From the NCBI RefSeq assembly GCF_003293845.1, contig NZ_QLST01000003.1, positions 124,001-188,000 on the forward strand: a stretch of DNA of 64,000 nt. Direction: 5' to 3'. This document shows, piece after piece, positions 16,682 through 24,620 of this stretch (its first letter is position 1; each line of letters starts with the position of its first letter). The DNA comes from Flavobacterium tibetense (GTDB taxonomy: Bacteria > Bacteroidota > Bacteroidia > Flavobacteriales > Flavobacteriaceae). The notes under the pieces were generated by a model that had not been told where the DNA came from, ran no database searches, and saw nothing but the letters and a program-made list of their open reading frames with translations. A program made the translations under genes and the position numbers.

Positions 16682-16780
16682 AAAAAAAGCGACTTATAAA
16701 GCCGCTAATTGTAGAAGCTAGGTAATACCATGCTTCGTTTTTGTAATGTATTTTCTTGGAACAACCCGCGAACGTAATTA
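16682..16780 (-). ncRNA. Candidate structured small RNA downstream of the array
   Basis: On the minus strand a perfect -7 element TATATTTG (16793-16786) is followed by a GC-richer stretch (TTCGCGGGTTGTTCC) and a hairpin GAAGC...GGT-AAT-ACC...GCTTC. A terminator stem AGCGGCTT/AAGTCGCT with seven T follows at about 16682-16705. The predicted size is about 100 nt, with no reading frame. TTGTAAT/ATTACAA at the 5' side can add a stem. It may belong to a known flavobacterial family such as Flavo-1; I could not confirm this. Everything else in the gap 16548-16926 appears non-coding. Confidence 0.6.
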
Positions 16781-16785
16781 CAATA

Positions 16786-16793
16786 CAAATATA
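16786..16793 (-). promoter_or_regulatory. -7 element of the candidate small RNA
   Basis: TATATTTG on the minus strand, exact match to TAnnTTTG, with the predicted start site near 16780. No well-spaced TTG box is seen. Confidence 0.5.
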
Positions 16794-16902
16794 CAAAACT
16801 AGTTGCAAATTGACCTTTTTTATATTATTGATTTTATGTACTAAAGTAACGAGCATATTTCTGCTATTTTTAAAATAAATAAATATCGTTTTTTCTTTTT
16901 TG

Positions 16903-16910
16903 TATCTTTG
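16903..16910 (+). promoter_or_regulatory. -7 promoter element of the second toxin-antitoxin pair
   Basis: TATCTTTG matches TAnnTTTG and lies 16 bp before the antitoxin ATG, giving a very short leader. Confidence 0.65.
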
Positions 16911-16926
16911 TAAAAATACCTTGATT

Positions 16927-17151
16927 ATGAGAGTAGTAATAGAAGCAGATAGTCAATTTAAAAAAATGTTAGAAGAAATTGCTATTGCTATAAAAGCTAA
17001 AATAACTTTTGAAGAAAATGAAACTGATTTTTGGGATGAGTTGCCGGCTCATGTTCAAAAAGGAATTTTAGATGCTAAATCTCAAGTAGCACAAGGCAAT
17101 TACAAAGTACATGAAGATGTAATGGAGGAATACAAAAAGCGTTACAAATAA
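16927..17151 (+). CDS. Antitoxin of a RelE/ParE-type toxin-antitoxin pair
   Basis: 74-residue antitoxin from ATG 16927 (MRVVIEADSQFKKML); an upstream TTG would place the start inside the promoter. The C-terminal part ELPAHVQKGILDAKSQVAQGNYKVHEDVMEEYKKRY has the layout of many RelE/ParE antitoxins, where a helix and a basic tail wrap the toxin. No clear ribbon-helix-helix is visible. The stop TAA and the toxin ATG share a base (TAATG), showing translational coupling. It is not close in sequence to the ParD on the other side of the array, so the two modules did not arise by a simple recent duplication. Confidence 0.82.
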   Translation: MRVVIEADSQFKKMLEEIAIAIKAKITFEENETDFWDELPAHVQKGILDAKSQVAQGNYKVHEDVMEEYKKRYK

Positions 17152-17435
17152 TGCAAATTATTTGGTCTAAAAATGCTCAAATTACTTTTGATGCTATTGT
17201 AGTTTATCTTGAAAATAATTTTGGCAATACTGTTGCAAAGAAATTTATTGCCAAAGCCAATTCAAACATTCAAGTTATTGCTAAATTTCCAAATCTTTAC
17301 AAAGCCATTTCATTAAAACAAAGCGTAAGAAAAGCAACCATAAGTAAAGTTTGTTCTTTTTACTATGAAGTAAATGAAGATACAATTGTTGTTTTATACT
17401 TTTGGGATAACCGACAAGAACCCATTGATTTTTAA
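17151..17435 (+). CDS. RelE/ParE family toxin
   Basis: 94-residue toxin of the RelE/ParE fold: the opening strand MQIIWSKNAQITFDAIVVYLENNFG, helices with KFIAKANSNIQVIAKFPNLY, strands SVRKATISKVCSFYYEV and the closing IVVLYFWDNRQEP. The WDNRQ(D/E)P ending is typical of this family. The mRNA or gyrase target is not decidable. It follows the antitoxin with a one-base overlap. Its stop overlaps the cas2 stop on the opposite strand by 4 bp (17432-17435), so neither gene has a private 3' untranslated region and their transcripts must be complementary at the ends. Confidence 0.88.
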   Translation: MQIIWSKNAQITFDAIVVYLENNFGNTVAKKFIAKANSNIQVIAKFPNLYKAISLKQSVRKATISKVCSFYYEVNEDTIVVLYFWDNRQEPIDF

Positions 17436-17761
17436 AATAATTCTAATTGGGTAGGTTGTGGTGCTTTTGGTACTTCGGCTTTGCCCCAAAAATTTAAAAT
17501 ATTACCAAATTGTTTATCGGTTATTCGTAAGATGCTCACTTTGCCTAATGGTGGAAGTAATTGGTGAATTCTTTTTTCGTGAACATCTGCACTTTCGCTA
17601 CTGGCACAATGCCTAACATAAACCGAATATTGCATCATAGAAAAGCCATCTTTTAAAAGATTATTTCTAAAACCAGAAGCATTTCTTCGGTCTTTTTTAG
17701 TTTCGGTTGGTAAGTCAAAAAATACAAATAGCCACATAATTCGGTATCCATTTAGTTCCAT
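17432..17761 (-). CDS. cas2: CRISPR-associated protein Cas2
   Basis: Small ferredoxin-fold subunit of the Cas1-Cas2 spacer integrase; structural, bridging two Cas1 dimers. 109 residues with the N-terminal strand MWLFVFFDLPTETKKDRR carrying Asp16, the FRNNLLKDGFSMMQYSVYVRHC segment typical of type II Cas2, and a C-terminal proline-rich tail. Its start overlaps the end of cas1 by 10 bp, so the two are translated together. Both lie on the strand opposite to cas9, the array and the toxin genes. Confidence 0.96.
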   Translation of the reverse strand: MELNGYRIMWLFVFFDLPTETKKDRRNASGFRNNLLKDGFSMMQYSVYVRHCASSESADVHEKRIHQLLPPLGKVSILRITDKQFGNILNFWGKAEVPKAPQPTQLELF

Positions 17762-18636
17762 AATTTGGGATATTTAATTTTCTTTCTATCGCCCGTGTAA
17801 CATTGTTGTAAAGAACTTGCCGTTTTTTGTAATGCTACCATCAACGGACTTTTTTCTTCTTTAAAATACACCGTTCGGGTTAGAATTTGCAATAATTCAG
17901 CTTTTATTGCTGTGTTTAATTCTTGTTCAGTATAGTTTTGCATTATTTCAGCAACTTTTTCATCAACAATTGGTCGGAAAGGTTCCATGATATCATCTGC
18001 CAATGCGAATGCGTTGTATTTACTTTTATGGTGAATGCCTAAAGTGTTTAATAAGCCACTTCCCGAAAGTGCTCTAGCGGTTGCAGCTCTTAAAATAGCA
18101 TAACCATAATTTAAGAAATTGTTGGGATAATCGCCAAATCGTTCTCTTTTGAAATTGTGTTCAAAAAATGATTTCCAATAAAAGTTGGCTGCAACACCTT
18201 CCATATTTGAAGTATCACCGCTCAATACTTTTGAAGCAAGAAAATCAAAATTATTGGTTTTGGAAGTTATGTTTTGAAGTAATATACCTTGATTGGTAAT
18301 TTTTTCCATTACGGTTTGTTGCCAAAGTTGTTTTTTTAGTGGAACACTTGCATTGATTTGATTTTTAAAAATCTCTTGTTGGATGTGATGGCTGTTGAGG
18401 TTCAAAAACATGCCATTAGGTAAATGATTGGTGTTGCAAATGATAACCGCAGTATTGTTATCAACAAGTAAATTTAATGCTGGAACACTCAAATAGATTT
18501 CTGGATGATCAATAACAATATAGCCAATATCTTCTATCGGAATATTGGTTTCACGCGTATCGGTTTTAATTACAAGTTGTAAATTTTTGGTAGTAAGAGA
18601 GGCTTTGTTTTCGAGTAAAATTGATTTTTTTAGCAT
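17752..18636 (-). CDS. cas1: CRISPR-associated endonuclease/integrase Cas1 (type II)
   Basis: Catalytic subunit of spacer integration at the array. 294 residues, normal for type II. The N-terminal beta domain runs to about residue 85. The alpha domain carries the metal ligands Glu146 (NMEGVAANFYW), His203 (GIHHKSKYNAF) and Glu218 (DIMEPFRP). All are intact, so the enzyme should be active. It starts 69 bp after the stop of the phosphatase gene on the same strand, with only a weak stem (AAAATCA/TGATTTT) between. Read-through from the dnaA-phosphatase transcript is therefore possible. Separation from cas9 is unusual for a II-C operon. Confidence 0.97.
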   Translation of the reverse strand: MLKKSILLENKASLTTKNLQLVIKTDTRETNIPIEDIGYIVIDHPEIYLSVPALNLLVDNNTAVIICNTNHLPNGMFLNLNSHHIQQEIFKNQINASVPLKKQLWQQTVMEKITNQGILLQNITSKTNNFDFLASKVLSGDTSNMEGVAANFYWKSFFEHNFKRERFGDYPNNFLNYGYAILRAATARALSGSGLLNTLGIHHKSKYNAFALADDIMEPFRPIVDEKVAEIMQNYTEQELNTAIKAELLQILTRTVYFKEEKSPLMVALQKTASSLQQCYTGDRKKIKYPKLWN

Positions 18637-18705
18637 GAAAAAAGAGTTAAAATTTACTCTAATTTACTAAAAATCAATTTAATGGTTATTTTTTTTTTGA
18701 TTTTC

Positions 18706-19164
18706 TTACTTGATTAATCGCTTTGCTATTTGTTCACAAACTTCATCTAATAATTGAAAAACATGTTCAAATCCGTCTTCACCTCCAAAGTAAGGATCTG
18801 GAACTTCTGCTTTTTTATTGGGTGTAATTTCGTCTAAAATTAGCTTCACTTTTGATTTTACGATTTCATTAGGTGCTAATTGCAATACATTTTGATAATT
18901 GGATTGGTCCATTACATAAATGTAGTCAAAAGTATGAAAATCTTGAACTTGAAATTGGCGTGCACGTTGGTTCGAGATATCAATTCCATATTTTGAAGCG
19001 ATTTTCATAGAACGACTATCGGGCAATTCGTCTGCATGCCAACCACCAGTTCCAGCAGAATCTACGTGGAATTTATCTTTGGGTAATTTGGATTGTAAAA
19101 TGCCTTCTGCCAATGGCGAGCGACATATGTTTCCCAAACAAACCATTAAGATTTTAGTAGCCAT
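18706..19164 (-). CDS. Low-molecular-weight protein-tyrosine phosphatase
   Basis: Cytosolic LMW-PTP fold phosphatase (or arsenate-reductase-like relative), 152 residues. The P-loop CLGNICRS gives the nucleophile Cys9 and Arg15, and the general acid Asp is in VPDPYFGG (about residue 122). The phosphotyrosine specificity is by family; in bacteria these often act on exopolysaccharide tyrosine kinases, none of which is nearby. Its ATG overlaps the dnaA stop (TAATG), so it is translationally coupled to dnaA. Cas1 follows on the same strand. Confidence 0.92.
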   Translation of the reverse strand: MATKILMVCLGNICRSPLAEGILQSKLPKDKFHVDSAGTGGWHADELPDSRSMKIASKYGIDISNQRARQFQVQDFHTFDYIYVMDQSNYQNVLQLAPNEIVKSKVKLILDEITPNKKAEVPDPYFGGEDGFEHVFQLLDEVCEQIAKRLIK

Positions 19165-20591
19165 TACAACGACAATTTCTTGTTGATATCGTCAACGAAT
19201 TTTTTAAATTGTTTATCGGTAGTCACCAAGTTGTCTACAGTTTTACAAGCATGCAATACAGTAGCGTGATCGCGATCTCCTATTTGTGATCCAATATTAG
19301 CTAATGAAGCTTTGGTAAATTTCTTAGCAAAAAACATGGCTAATTGTCTAGCTTGCACAACGTGACGTTTTCTAGTTTTAGATTTCAATGTTTCTAAATC
19401 CAATTGAAAATAATCCGATACTACTTTTTGAATATAGTCAATAGAAACTTCTCGTTTTACATTTTTAACGAATTTTTCTACTACTTGTTTCGCCAATTCA
19501 ATTGTAACTTCTTTCTTGTTGAACGAAGATTGGGCTATTAAAGAGATTATAGCACCTTCTAGTTCACGAACGTTGGATTTGATATGTTTGGCTACATATT
19601 CAATAATATCTTCTGGTATTTCAACGCCATCTCTGTAAAGAATGTTTTTTAAGATAGAAATACGGGTTTCAAAATCAGGTTGGTTCAATTCAGCAGACAA
19701 TCCCCATTTGAAACGTGATAATAAGCGTTGCTCAATATCTTGCATGTCAACAGGTGCTTTATCAGAAGTTAGGATAACTTGCTTGCCATTTTGGTGCAAA
19801 TGATTGAAAATGTGAAAAAACACATCTTGTGTTCCCGATTTACCTGATAAAAATTGGACGTCGTCTATAATTAAAACATCGATTAATTGGTAAAAATGAA
19901 TAAAATCATTTCTAGTATTTTTCTTAACCGAATCAATGTACTGTTGGGTGAAAATTTCAGCAGAAATATACAAAACCGTTTTTTCTGGAAATTTATCTTT
20001 GATTTCCACACCAATAGCGTGTGCTAAATGCGTTTTTCCAAGTCCAACTCCTCCAAAAATCAACAAAGGATTGAAAGAAGTTCCGCCTGGTTTATTGGCA
20101 ACAGCCATGCCAGCACTTCTTGCTAAACGGTTGGAATCTCCTTCTAAGAAATTATCAAAGCTATAATTGGCATTCAATTGCGAATCAATGTTGATATTTC
20201 TTATTCCAGGTATTATGAACGGGTTTTTAAGTTCTGGGTTTTTTTGAACAATTGGTACATCAACCTCTTGCATTTTTACAGCTTGTCTGTTGTTGCTAGG
20301 AATTTGTTCAGTAAATGGAAGTTTATTGCCATAAGTGTTTTCCATCTTAATTTTATACAATAACTTTGCATTTGGTCCTAGTTCTTTGGTTAATGCAACT
20401 TTTAAAAGTTTTACATAGTGTTCTTCTAGCCATTCGTAGAAAAACTTACTAGGCACTTGAATAGATAATGCGTTATCGTTAAGGTCAACTGATTGGATAG
20501 GTTCAAACCATGTTTTATAGGCTTGCTCCTGAATATTATCTTTTATAAAAGACAGACAGTTTTCCCATACTGATTGCGCAGTTTTATTCAT
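19164..20591 (-). CDS. dnaA: Chromosomal replication initiator protein DnaA
   Basis: AAA+ ATPase that binds DnaA boxes and opens oriC. 475 residues in the usual four domains: N-terminal oligomerisation domain (WENCLSFIKDNIQEQAYKTWF), a short linker, and the ATPase core with Walker A GGVGLGKTHLAHA (180-187 for GGVGLGKT) and Walker B LIIDDVQFL. The C-terminal DNA-binding domain has the signature GDRDHATVLHACKTV. Length and motifs are complete. It starts the unit dnaA-phosphatase and possibly cas1-cas2. Upstream is a 281-bp AT-rich gap toward a divergent thioesterase gene. Confidence 0.98.
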   Translation of the reverse strand: MNKTAQSVWENCLSFIKDNIQEQAYKTWFEPIQSVDLNDNALSIQVPSKFFYEWLEEHYVKLLKVALTKELGPNAKLLYKIKMENTYGNKLPFTEQIPSNNRQAVKMQEVDVPIVQKNPELKNPFIIPGIRNINIDSQLNANYSFDNFLEGDSNRLARSAGMAVANKPGGTSFNPLLIFGGVGLGKTHLAHAIGVEIKDKFPEKTVLYISAEIFTQQYIDSVKKNTRNDFIHFYQLIDVLIIDDVQFLSGKSGTQDVFFHIFNHLHQNGKQVILTSDKAPVDMQDIEQRLLSRFKWGLSAELNQPDFETRISILKNILYRDGVEIPEDIIEYVAKHIKSNVRELEGAIISLIAQSSFNKKEVTIELAKQVVEKFVKNVKREVSIDYIQKVVSDYFQLDLETLKSKTRKRHVVQARQLAMFFAKKFTKASLANIGSQIGDRDHATVLHACKTVDNLVTTDKQFKKFVDDINKKLSL

Positions 20592-20872
20592 AGATGTAAT
20601 TTTTATAGTTGTTTTTTTGTTCGATTAACCAAGGAAGTCTTACAGAGTAGGGTAGACTATCCTCGTAAAGTTTGGGATGACAAATATGTGAACAAAATAT
20701 TGTAAAAAAAAACTAAATGCCTATTGATTTTTTAAAAAAATTATTGTAAGCCTATAGACTCTTTTTTTAAGAAATTTTTAAGAATAGTTTTTTTGTTGAT
20801 AAATATCTTACAATTGTGTTTTTTGTCGATTATTGTTTTAAATAGTTATTGTAAAAAGTATAAATAAAAAGA
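20592..20872. other. AT-rich gap between dnaA and a thioesterase gene
   Basis: 281 bp without a gene. It holds one DnaA-box-like site, TGTTGATAA (20794-20802), three TATTGTAA motifs plus the inverse TTACAATT, and long A and T runs. It must contain the divergent promoters. One box is too little to call oriC, although autoregulation of dnaA is plausible. Confidence 0.35.
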
Positions 20873-21274
20873 ATGAAAGAATATCAATTTACCGTAAGAG
20901 TGCGTTATGCAGAAACGGATCAAATGGGAGTGGTTTACCACGGAAATTATGCGCAATATTTTGAAATGGGACGCGTGGAGTGGCTACGAAATATGGGGGT
21001 TTCTTATAAATGGATGGAAGAAAATGGGGTGATGCTTCCAGTAGTTTCTTTGCAAATGAATTATAAGAAACCTGCTCGTTATGACGACCTTTTAACGGTT
21101 AAAACTATTTTTAAAAGTCAAACTTCGGTTAAGATTGAGTTTGATTATGAAATATATAGTGAAGCAGGTGAGTTATTAACAACAGGCTACTCGATGTTGG
21201 TTTTTGTTGATATGAAAACAGGACGTCCAATGTTACCTCCAACGTATGTATCGGAAAAGTTAATTGGTTTATAA
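20873..21274 (+). CDS. Acyl-CoA thioesterase, YbgC/4HBT hotdog family
   Basis: Hydrolyses acyl-CoA thioesters. Short hotdog-fold enzyme of 133 residues with the catalytic YAETDQMGVVYHGNYAQYFE segment (Asp in the ETDQMG loop, about residue 16), then the long hotdog helix EMGRVEWLRNMG and a five-stranded sheet ending LVFVDMKTGRP. The substrate is unknown; YbgC relatives act on short acyl-CoAs or acyl groups linked to phospholipid synthesis. It is divergent from dnaA and its end overlaps the convergent yigZ by 6 bp. Confidence 0.93.
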   Translation: MKEYQFTVRVRYAETDQMGVVYHGNYAQYFEMGRVEWLRNMGVSYKWMEENGVMLPVVSLQMNYKKPARYDDLLTVKTIFKSQTSVKIEFDYEIYSEAGELLTTGYSMLVFVDMKTGRPMLPPTYVSEKLIGL

Positions 21275-21892
21275 CTCTTCTTTTTCTTGAATGGTTATTT
21301 CGAATAAATTTTCAAAAATGTCGGCAATAGTGTCGGCATTTTTTTTTCTAGTCTTGATTTCGATTTCGCAACTCAATTCCATTTTTTGATTGACAATGTC
21401 TAAGTTTTTTTCTTTGATGATGCGCATTACTTTGTTCATGTTTTTATAATCAAAATGAATCAGAAAATGTTTGTCGATTGTTTTTTCAATGATAGTAGCA
21501 TTTTCCAAAGCCATTTGAGCAGCCGTTTTGTATGCGGAAATCAATCCCCCAACTCCCAATTTCACGCCGCCAAAATAACGAACCACTACCACTAAAACAT
21601 TGGTAACATCAAACGATTGAATTTGTCCGTAAATAGGCATTCCGGCGCTGTTGTTAGGTTCGCCATCGTCATTTGCCCGATATTGTATTTTTTCTGTTCC
21701 AATTTGATACGCATAACACCAATGACGTGCTGAAAAATGTGCTTTTTTAATTTCAGTAAGTATATTTTTTACTTCTTCTTCATTGGTTACAGGAAATGCC
21801 AAACCAAAGAATTTGCTATTTTTTTCTTTGAATAAAACTTCTTCTGAAGGCGCAGCAAGTGTTTTGTAAGTATCTTTTTCGTTAGGATTCAT
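21269..21892 (-). CDS. yigZ: YigZ/IMPACT family protein
   Basis: UPF0029 family protein, 207 residues. The N-terminal domain carries the conserved KNSKFFGLAFPV, FSARHWCYAYQIG, RANDDGEPNNSAGMPI and VVVVRYFGGVKLGVGGLISAYKTAA blocks. The C-terminal ferredoxin-like domain is at about 140-200. The biochemical role in bacteria is unsettled, with nucleic acid binding proposed for the family. It stands 1 bp from the DMT transporter gene on the same strand and probably shares its transcript. Confidence 0.92.
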   Translation of the reverse strand: MNPNEKDTYKTLAAPSEEVLFKEKNSKFFGLAFPVTNEEEVKNILTEIKKAHFSARHWCYAYQIGTEKIQYRANDDGEPNNSAGMPIYGQIQSFDVTNVLVVVVRYFGGVKLGVGGLISAYKTAAQMALENATIIEKTIDKHFLIHFDYKNMNKVMRIIKEKNLDIVNQKMELSCEIEIKTRKKNADTIADIFENLFEITIQEKEEL

Positions 21893-21893
21893 G

Positions 21894-22754
21894 CTAATAA
21901 GTTACTAGGAAAATAGCCAACAAAGCTAATAAAATTCCAAAAATATTTCGTTTGTTGAGATTTTCTTTAAAAAAAAGCATGCCTACTAAGGATGTTAATA
22001 TAACAATGGAAATATTGTTAATCGTGAATAAAGTAGCACTTTGAAAAGCCTTGGCTTCAAGCATTTTAATTAAATAAAACAACGAAAAGTAATTGGGAAT
22101 TCCTAAAATAATTCCTCCTAAAACATTTCGTCCTTTGATTTTTGTTTGTTGGAAAATAATTTTATAACCAATTAAAAAAATCCCCACAATGAAGGCAAAT
22201 AAAAACGTTACTGTGGAAAAAATTCCTACTTGATTTTCTGGTAAATAATGACTTTGCAAGTATTTTAAACTAGCATCAATTGTTCCTGCTCCAACGAATA
22301 CCAATGTTGGAAAAAGTAAATTACCAAAGGATTGAACTTCTCCTTTTTCTTTTTTAGATGTAAAATAAACAGCAATTAAAGCTAAAATTATTCCACCAAT
22401 TTTTATACTATTCAATACTTCTTGAAATAGTAAAACCCCAGAGAGAATAGGAATAACTACAGACATTTTTGAAGCAACAGAAGCAACCGACAAGCCATTT
22501 TTCTGTGAAGTTATTGCAGTAGCATAAAAAGTTCCAATGAAAAGAAAGCCAAGAAAAACACTTCCAATTATCCATTCTTGATTAAAAATAGATGAAGAAA
22601 AGGTTTGATTGTCAAGAAATAGTACACCAACTAAAAAAGCAACTAAATAATTCACGACTAAAGCCTGAAGTGTATCAATGTTGAATTTTGCAAAGGATTT
22701 AATAATGACAAATAAAATAGCATTAAAAAAAATGCTTAAAAGTAGGTATAGCAC
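21894..22754 (-). CDS. EamA/DMT superfamily transporter
   Basis: Inner-membrane drug/metabolite transporter-like protein of 286 residues with about ten hydrophobic segments in two EamA halves (roughly 1-135 and 150-286). The tail LNKRNIFGILLALLAIFLVTY is typical. The substrate is not predictable. It is 6 bp downstream of the HAD hydrolase gene and 1 bp upstream of yigZ, forming the minus-strand group ribD, HAD, DMT, yigZ. Confidence 0.88.
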   Translation of the reverse strand: MLYLLLSIFFNAILFVIIKSFAKFNIDTLQALVVNYLVAFLVGVLFLDNQTFSSSIFNQEWIIGSVFLGFLFIGTFYATAITSQKNGLSVASVASKMSVVIPILSGVLLFQEVLNSIKIGGIILALIAVYFTSKKEKGEVQSFGNLLFPTLVFVGAGTIDASLKYLQSHYLPENQVGIFSTVTFLFAFIVGIFLIGYKIIFQQTKIKGRNVLGGIILGIPNYFSLFYLIKMLEAKAFQSATLFTINNISIVILTSLVGMLFFKENLNKRNIFGILLALLAIFLVTY

Positions 22755-22760
22755 TGGATT

Positions 22761-23363
22761 TTATAGTAAGTTTTTTTCGAATAATTGGGTTACATCTTCT
22801 TTGCCAACTTGCAAATTCCAGGTGACAAAGCCTAGTTTCTTCGCAGCATTTATATTCTCTTTTTTATCATCAATGAATAGTGTTTTTTTGGGAATTAAAT
22901 TATGATTGTTGATTACAAATTTGAATGCATTTTCGTCGGGTTTTCTTAAATGAATGTCGTAAGAAAAATACACTTTTTCAAAACAGCCATAAAAATCTCT
23001 AGCAAATGATTGACCTACTTTATGTTCAAATTTATCAATATGGGTTTGATCGGTGTTACTCAACAGAAATAATCGGAATTTACCACTTAAAAGTTGTAAA
23101 AACTCCAATCGATACAAGGGGAAATCTAGAAGAATAGCATTCCAAGCTTCTCTAATAGCTAGAATATCACATTTTGCAATATGTTTTTGAATGCCACACA
23201 TAAATTCCAATTCGTCAATCTTTCCGATTTCGTATTGGTAATTTAATTGTTCCAATTCTGGAGTCCATTCTTTTAAACCTAATTTCTTTAATTCACGAAC
23301 GGTGGCTTCCTTGTCTAAATTCAGGAATACATCTCCAAAGTCAAAAATAATTGCCTCAATCAT
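22761..23363 (-). CDS. HAD family hydrolase
   Basis: Haloacid dehalogenase-like phosphatase of 200 residues. Motif I is DFGDVFLN with the nucleophile Asp near residue 8 and the general acid two positions later. Motif II is LLSNTD, and motif III/IV are seen in LRKPDENAF and LFIDDKKENINAAK. The helical cap lies between motifs I and II, subclass I. The gene start overlaps the ribD end by 8 bp. In flavobacteria such a gene beside ribD could be the missing riboflavin-pathway phosphatase that dephosphorylates the RibD product; this link is inferred from the overlap only. Confidence 0.9.
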   Translation of the reverse strand: MIEAIIFDFGDVFLNLDKEATVRELKKLGLKEWTPELEQLNYQYEIGKIDELEFMCGIQKHIAKCDILAIREAWNAILLDFPLYRLEFLQLLSGKFRLFLLSNTDQTHIDKFEHKVGQSFARDFYGCFEKVYFSYDIHLRKPDENAFKFVINNHNLIPKKTLFIDDKKENINAAKKLGFVTWNLQVGKEDVTQLFEKNLL

Positions 23364-24402
23364 AATTTCTGAATAGTTTAAGTTGGTCTTTCTCCAATAA
23401 AAGACTAGTTAGAATTCTGCTTTTTGGTAATTTTGGGGAAATTACACCTTCATTAAAACTGTTTTCGGAAACAAAAACTCTAGCTTCATCCCATAAATTT
23501 GCATCAATAAAGGTTTGTAAAGTTTGACTTCCGCCTTCTACAATCACGGATTGGATATTTTCTTTATATAAAATATCTAATGTTCTTTTTGCAAGAAGGG
23601 TATCAAATATAGTATTTTTATAATAAATATTTTGTTTTTCTGTTAAATTTTTACTTTCTGTTAAGAAAAAAGTTGAAATTATTCCGTTTTTTATATGAAA
23701 TTCCTCCGTTATTTTGTTCGACTTATCCCAAACAATACGAATAGGATTATTTCCTTTGAAATCGCGAGCATCTAATTTGGGGTTATCTTCTAAAACGGTA
23801 CTGGTTCCCACTAAAATTGCTTGTTCTTCTGTTCGCCATTTGTGAGCCAATTGTCTGGAATAGGAATTGGTAATCCAAACGGGACTTTTTTCTGTTTTCG
23901 AAATTGGTGCAATAAAGCCATCGGCTGTTTCCGCCCATTTCAAAATAATATAAGGTCTTTTCTTTTGATGAAAAGTAAAAAAACGTTTGTTGAGTTCGTT
24001 GCATTCGTCTTCCAAAATGCCAATGGTTACATTTTTGCCGCTTTCAACTAGTTTTTTTATTCCATTTCCAGCCACTTTTGCAAATGGATCAATAGTTCCA
24101 ATAACCACATTTGGAATTTTATTGGCAATAATTAAATCACAACAAGGTGGCGTTTTTCCAAAATGACTACACGGTTCTAAACTCACATAAATAGTAGCTT
24201 CTTTCAATAACGACTTATCTTTTACTGAATTCACCGCATTGACTTCTGCATGAGGTTCGCCTGCTTTTTTGTGCCAACCTTCGCCAATAATTTTACCGTT
24301 ATGCACAATTACACTTCCCACCAATGGATTAGGATAAGTTGTTCCCAAGCCATTTTTGGCGAGTTCGATGCAGCGTTTCATGTAAAATTCGTGCGTTTTC
24401 AT
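23356..24402 (-). CDS. ribD: Bifunctional riboflavin biosynthesis protein RibD
   Basis: Catalyses deamination and then side-chain reduction of the pyrimidine intermediate in riboflavin synthesis. 348 residues. The N-terminal CDA-like deaminase has the zinc ligands His51 (HAEVNAV), Cys78 and Cys87 (EPCSHFGKTPPCC). The C-terminal reductase domain (about 150-348) has the KWAETADGFIAP start, the WRTEEQAILVGTSTVLEDNP segment and VIVEGGSQTLQTFI. Length is normal. It is the first gene of a minus-strand group followed by the overlapping HAD gene. Confidence 0.96.
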   Translation of the reverse strand: MKTHEFYMKRCIELAKNGLGTTYPNPLVGSVIVHNGKIIGEGWHKKAGEPHAEVNAVNSVKDKSLLKEATIYVSLEPCSHFGKTPPCCDLIIANKIPNVVIGTIDPFAKVAGNGIKKLVESGKNVTIGILEDECNELNKRFFTFHQKKRPYIILKWAETADGFIAPISKTEKSPVWITNSYSRQLAHKWRTEEQAILVGTSTVLEDNPKLDARDFKGNNPIRIVWDKSNKITEEFHIKNGIISTFFLTESKNLTEKQNIYYKNTIFDTLLAKRTLDILYKENIQSVIVEGGSQTLQTFIDANLWDEARVFVSENSFNEGVISPKLPKSRILTSLLLEKDQLKLFRNYD

Positions 24403-24437
24403 AATACAAAAGTAGTATTTTTAAGATTAAAATAATG

Positions 24438-24568
24438 AACATATAAGTCATATAAGTTTGAAAACGATTAAGAAGTTAATTTATAAGCTTGTATAAGTTT
24501 TTTATTTTCTTTTATGTGCTTTTTAAATCTTTCGAAAAGGTAAAAAAAACTTAAATGACTTATATGTT
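24438..24568. repeat. Long inverted repeat element
   Basis: Two 22-bp arms (24438-24459 and 24547-24568; ATATAAGTCATATAAGTTT versus AAACTTAAATGACTTATAT) are complementary with one mismatch, about 87 bp apart. Related sequence occurs at 5105-5133 and 62093-62120. It fills most of the 218-bp gap between ribD and the acetyltransferase gene. Confidence 0.75.
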
Positions 24569-24620
24569 TAAAACAATCTCAAGTTAATTTATGTATTTTT
24601 ACCCAACAATAAAAAACACC

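Noticed and set aside
20592-20872. Chromosomal origin oriC upstream of dnaA
   Set aside because: Only one DnaA-box-like 9-mer is visible; A/T runs alone are not evidence. The gap is listed as undecided.
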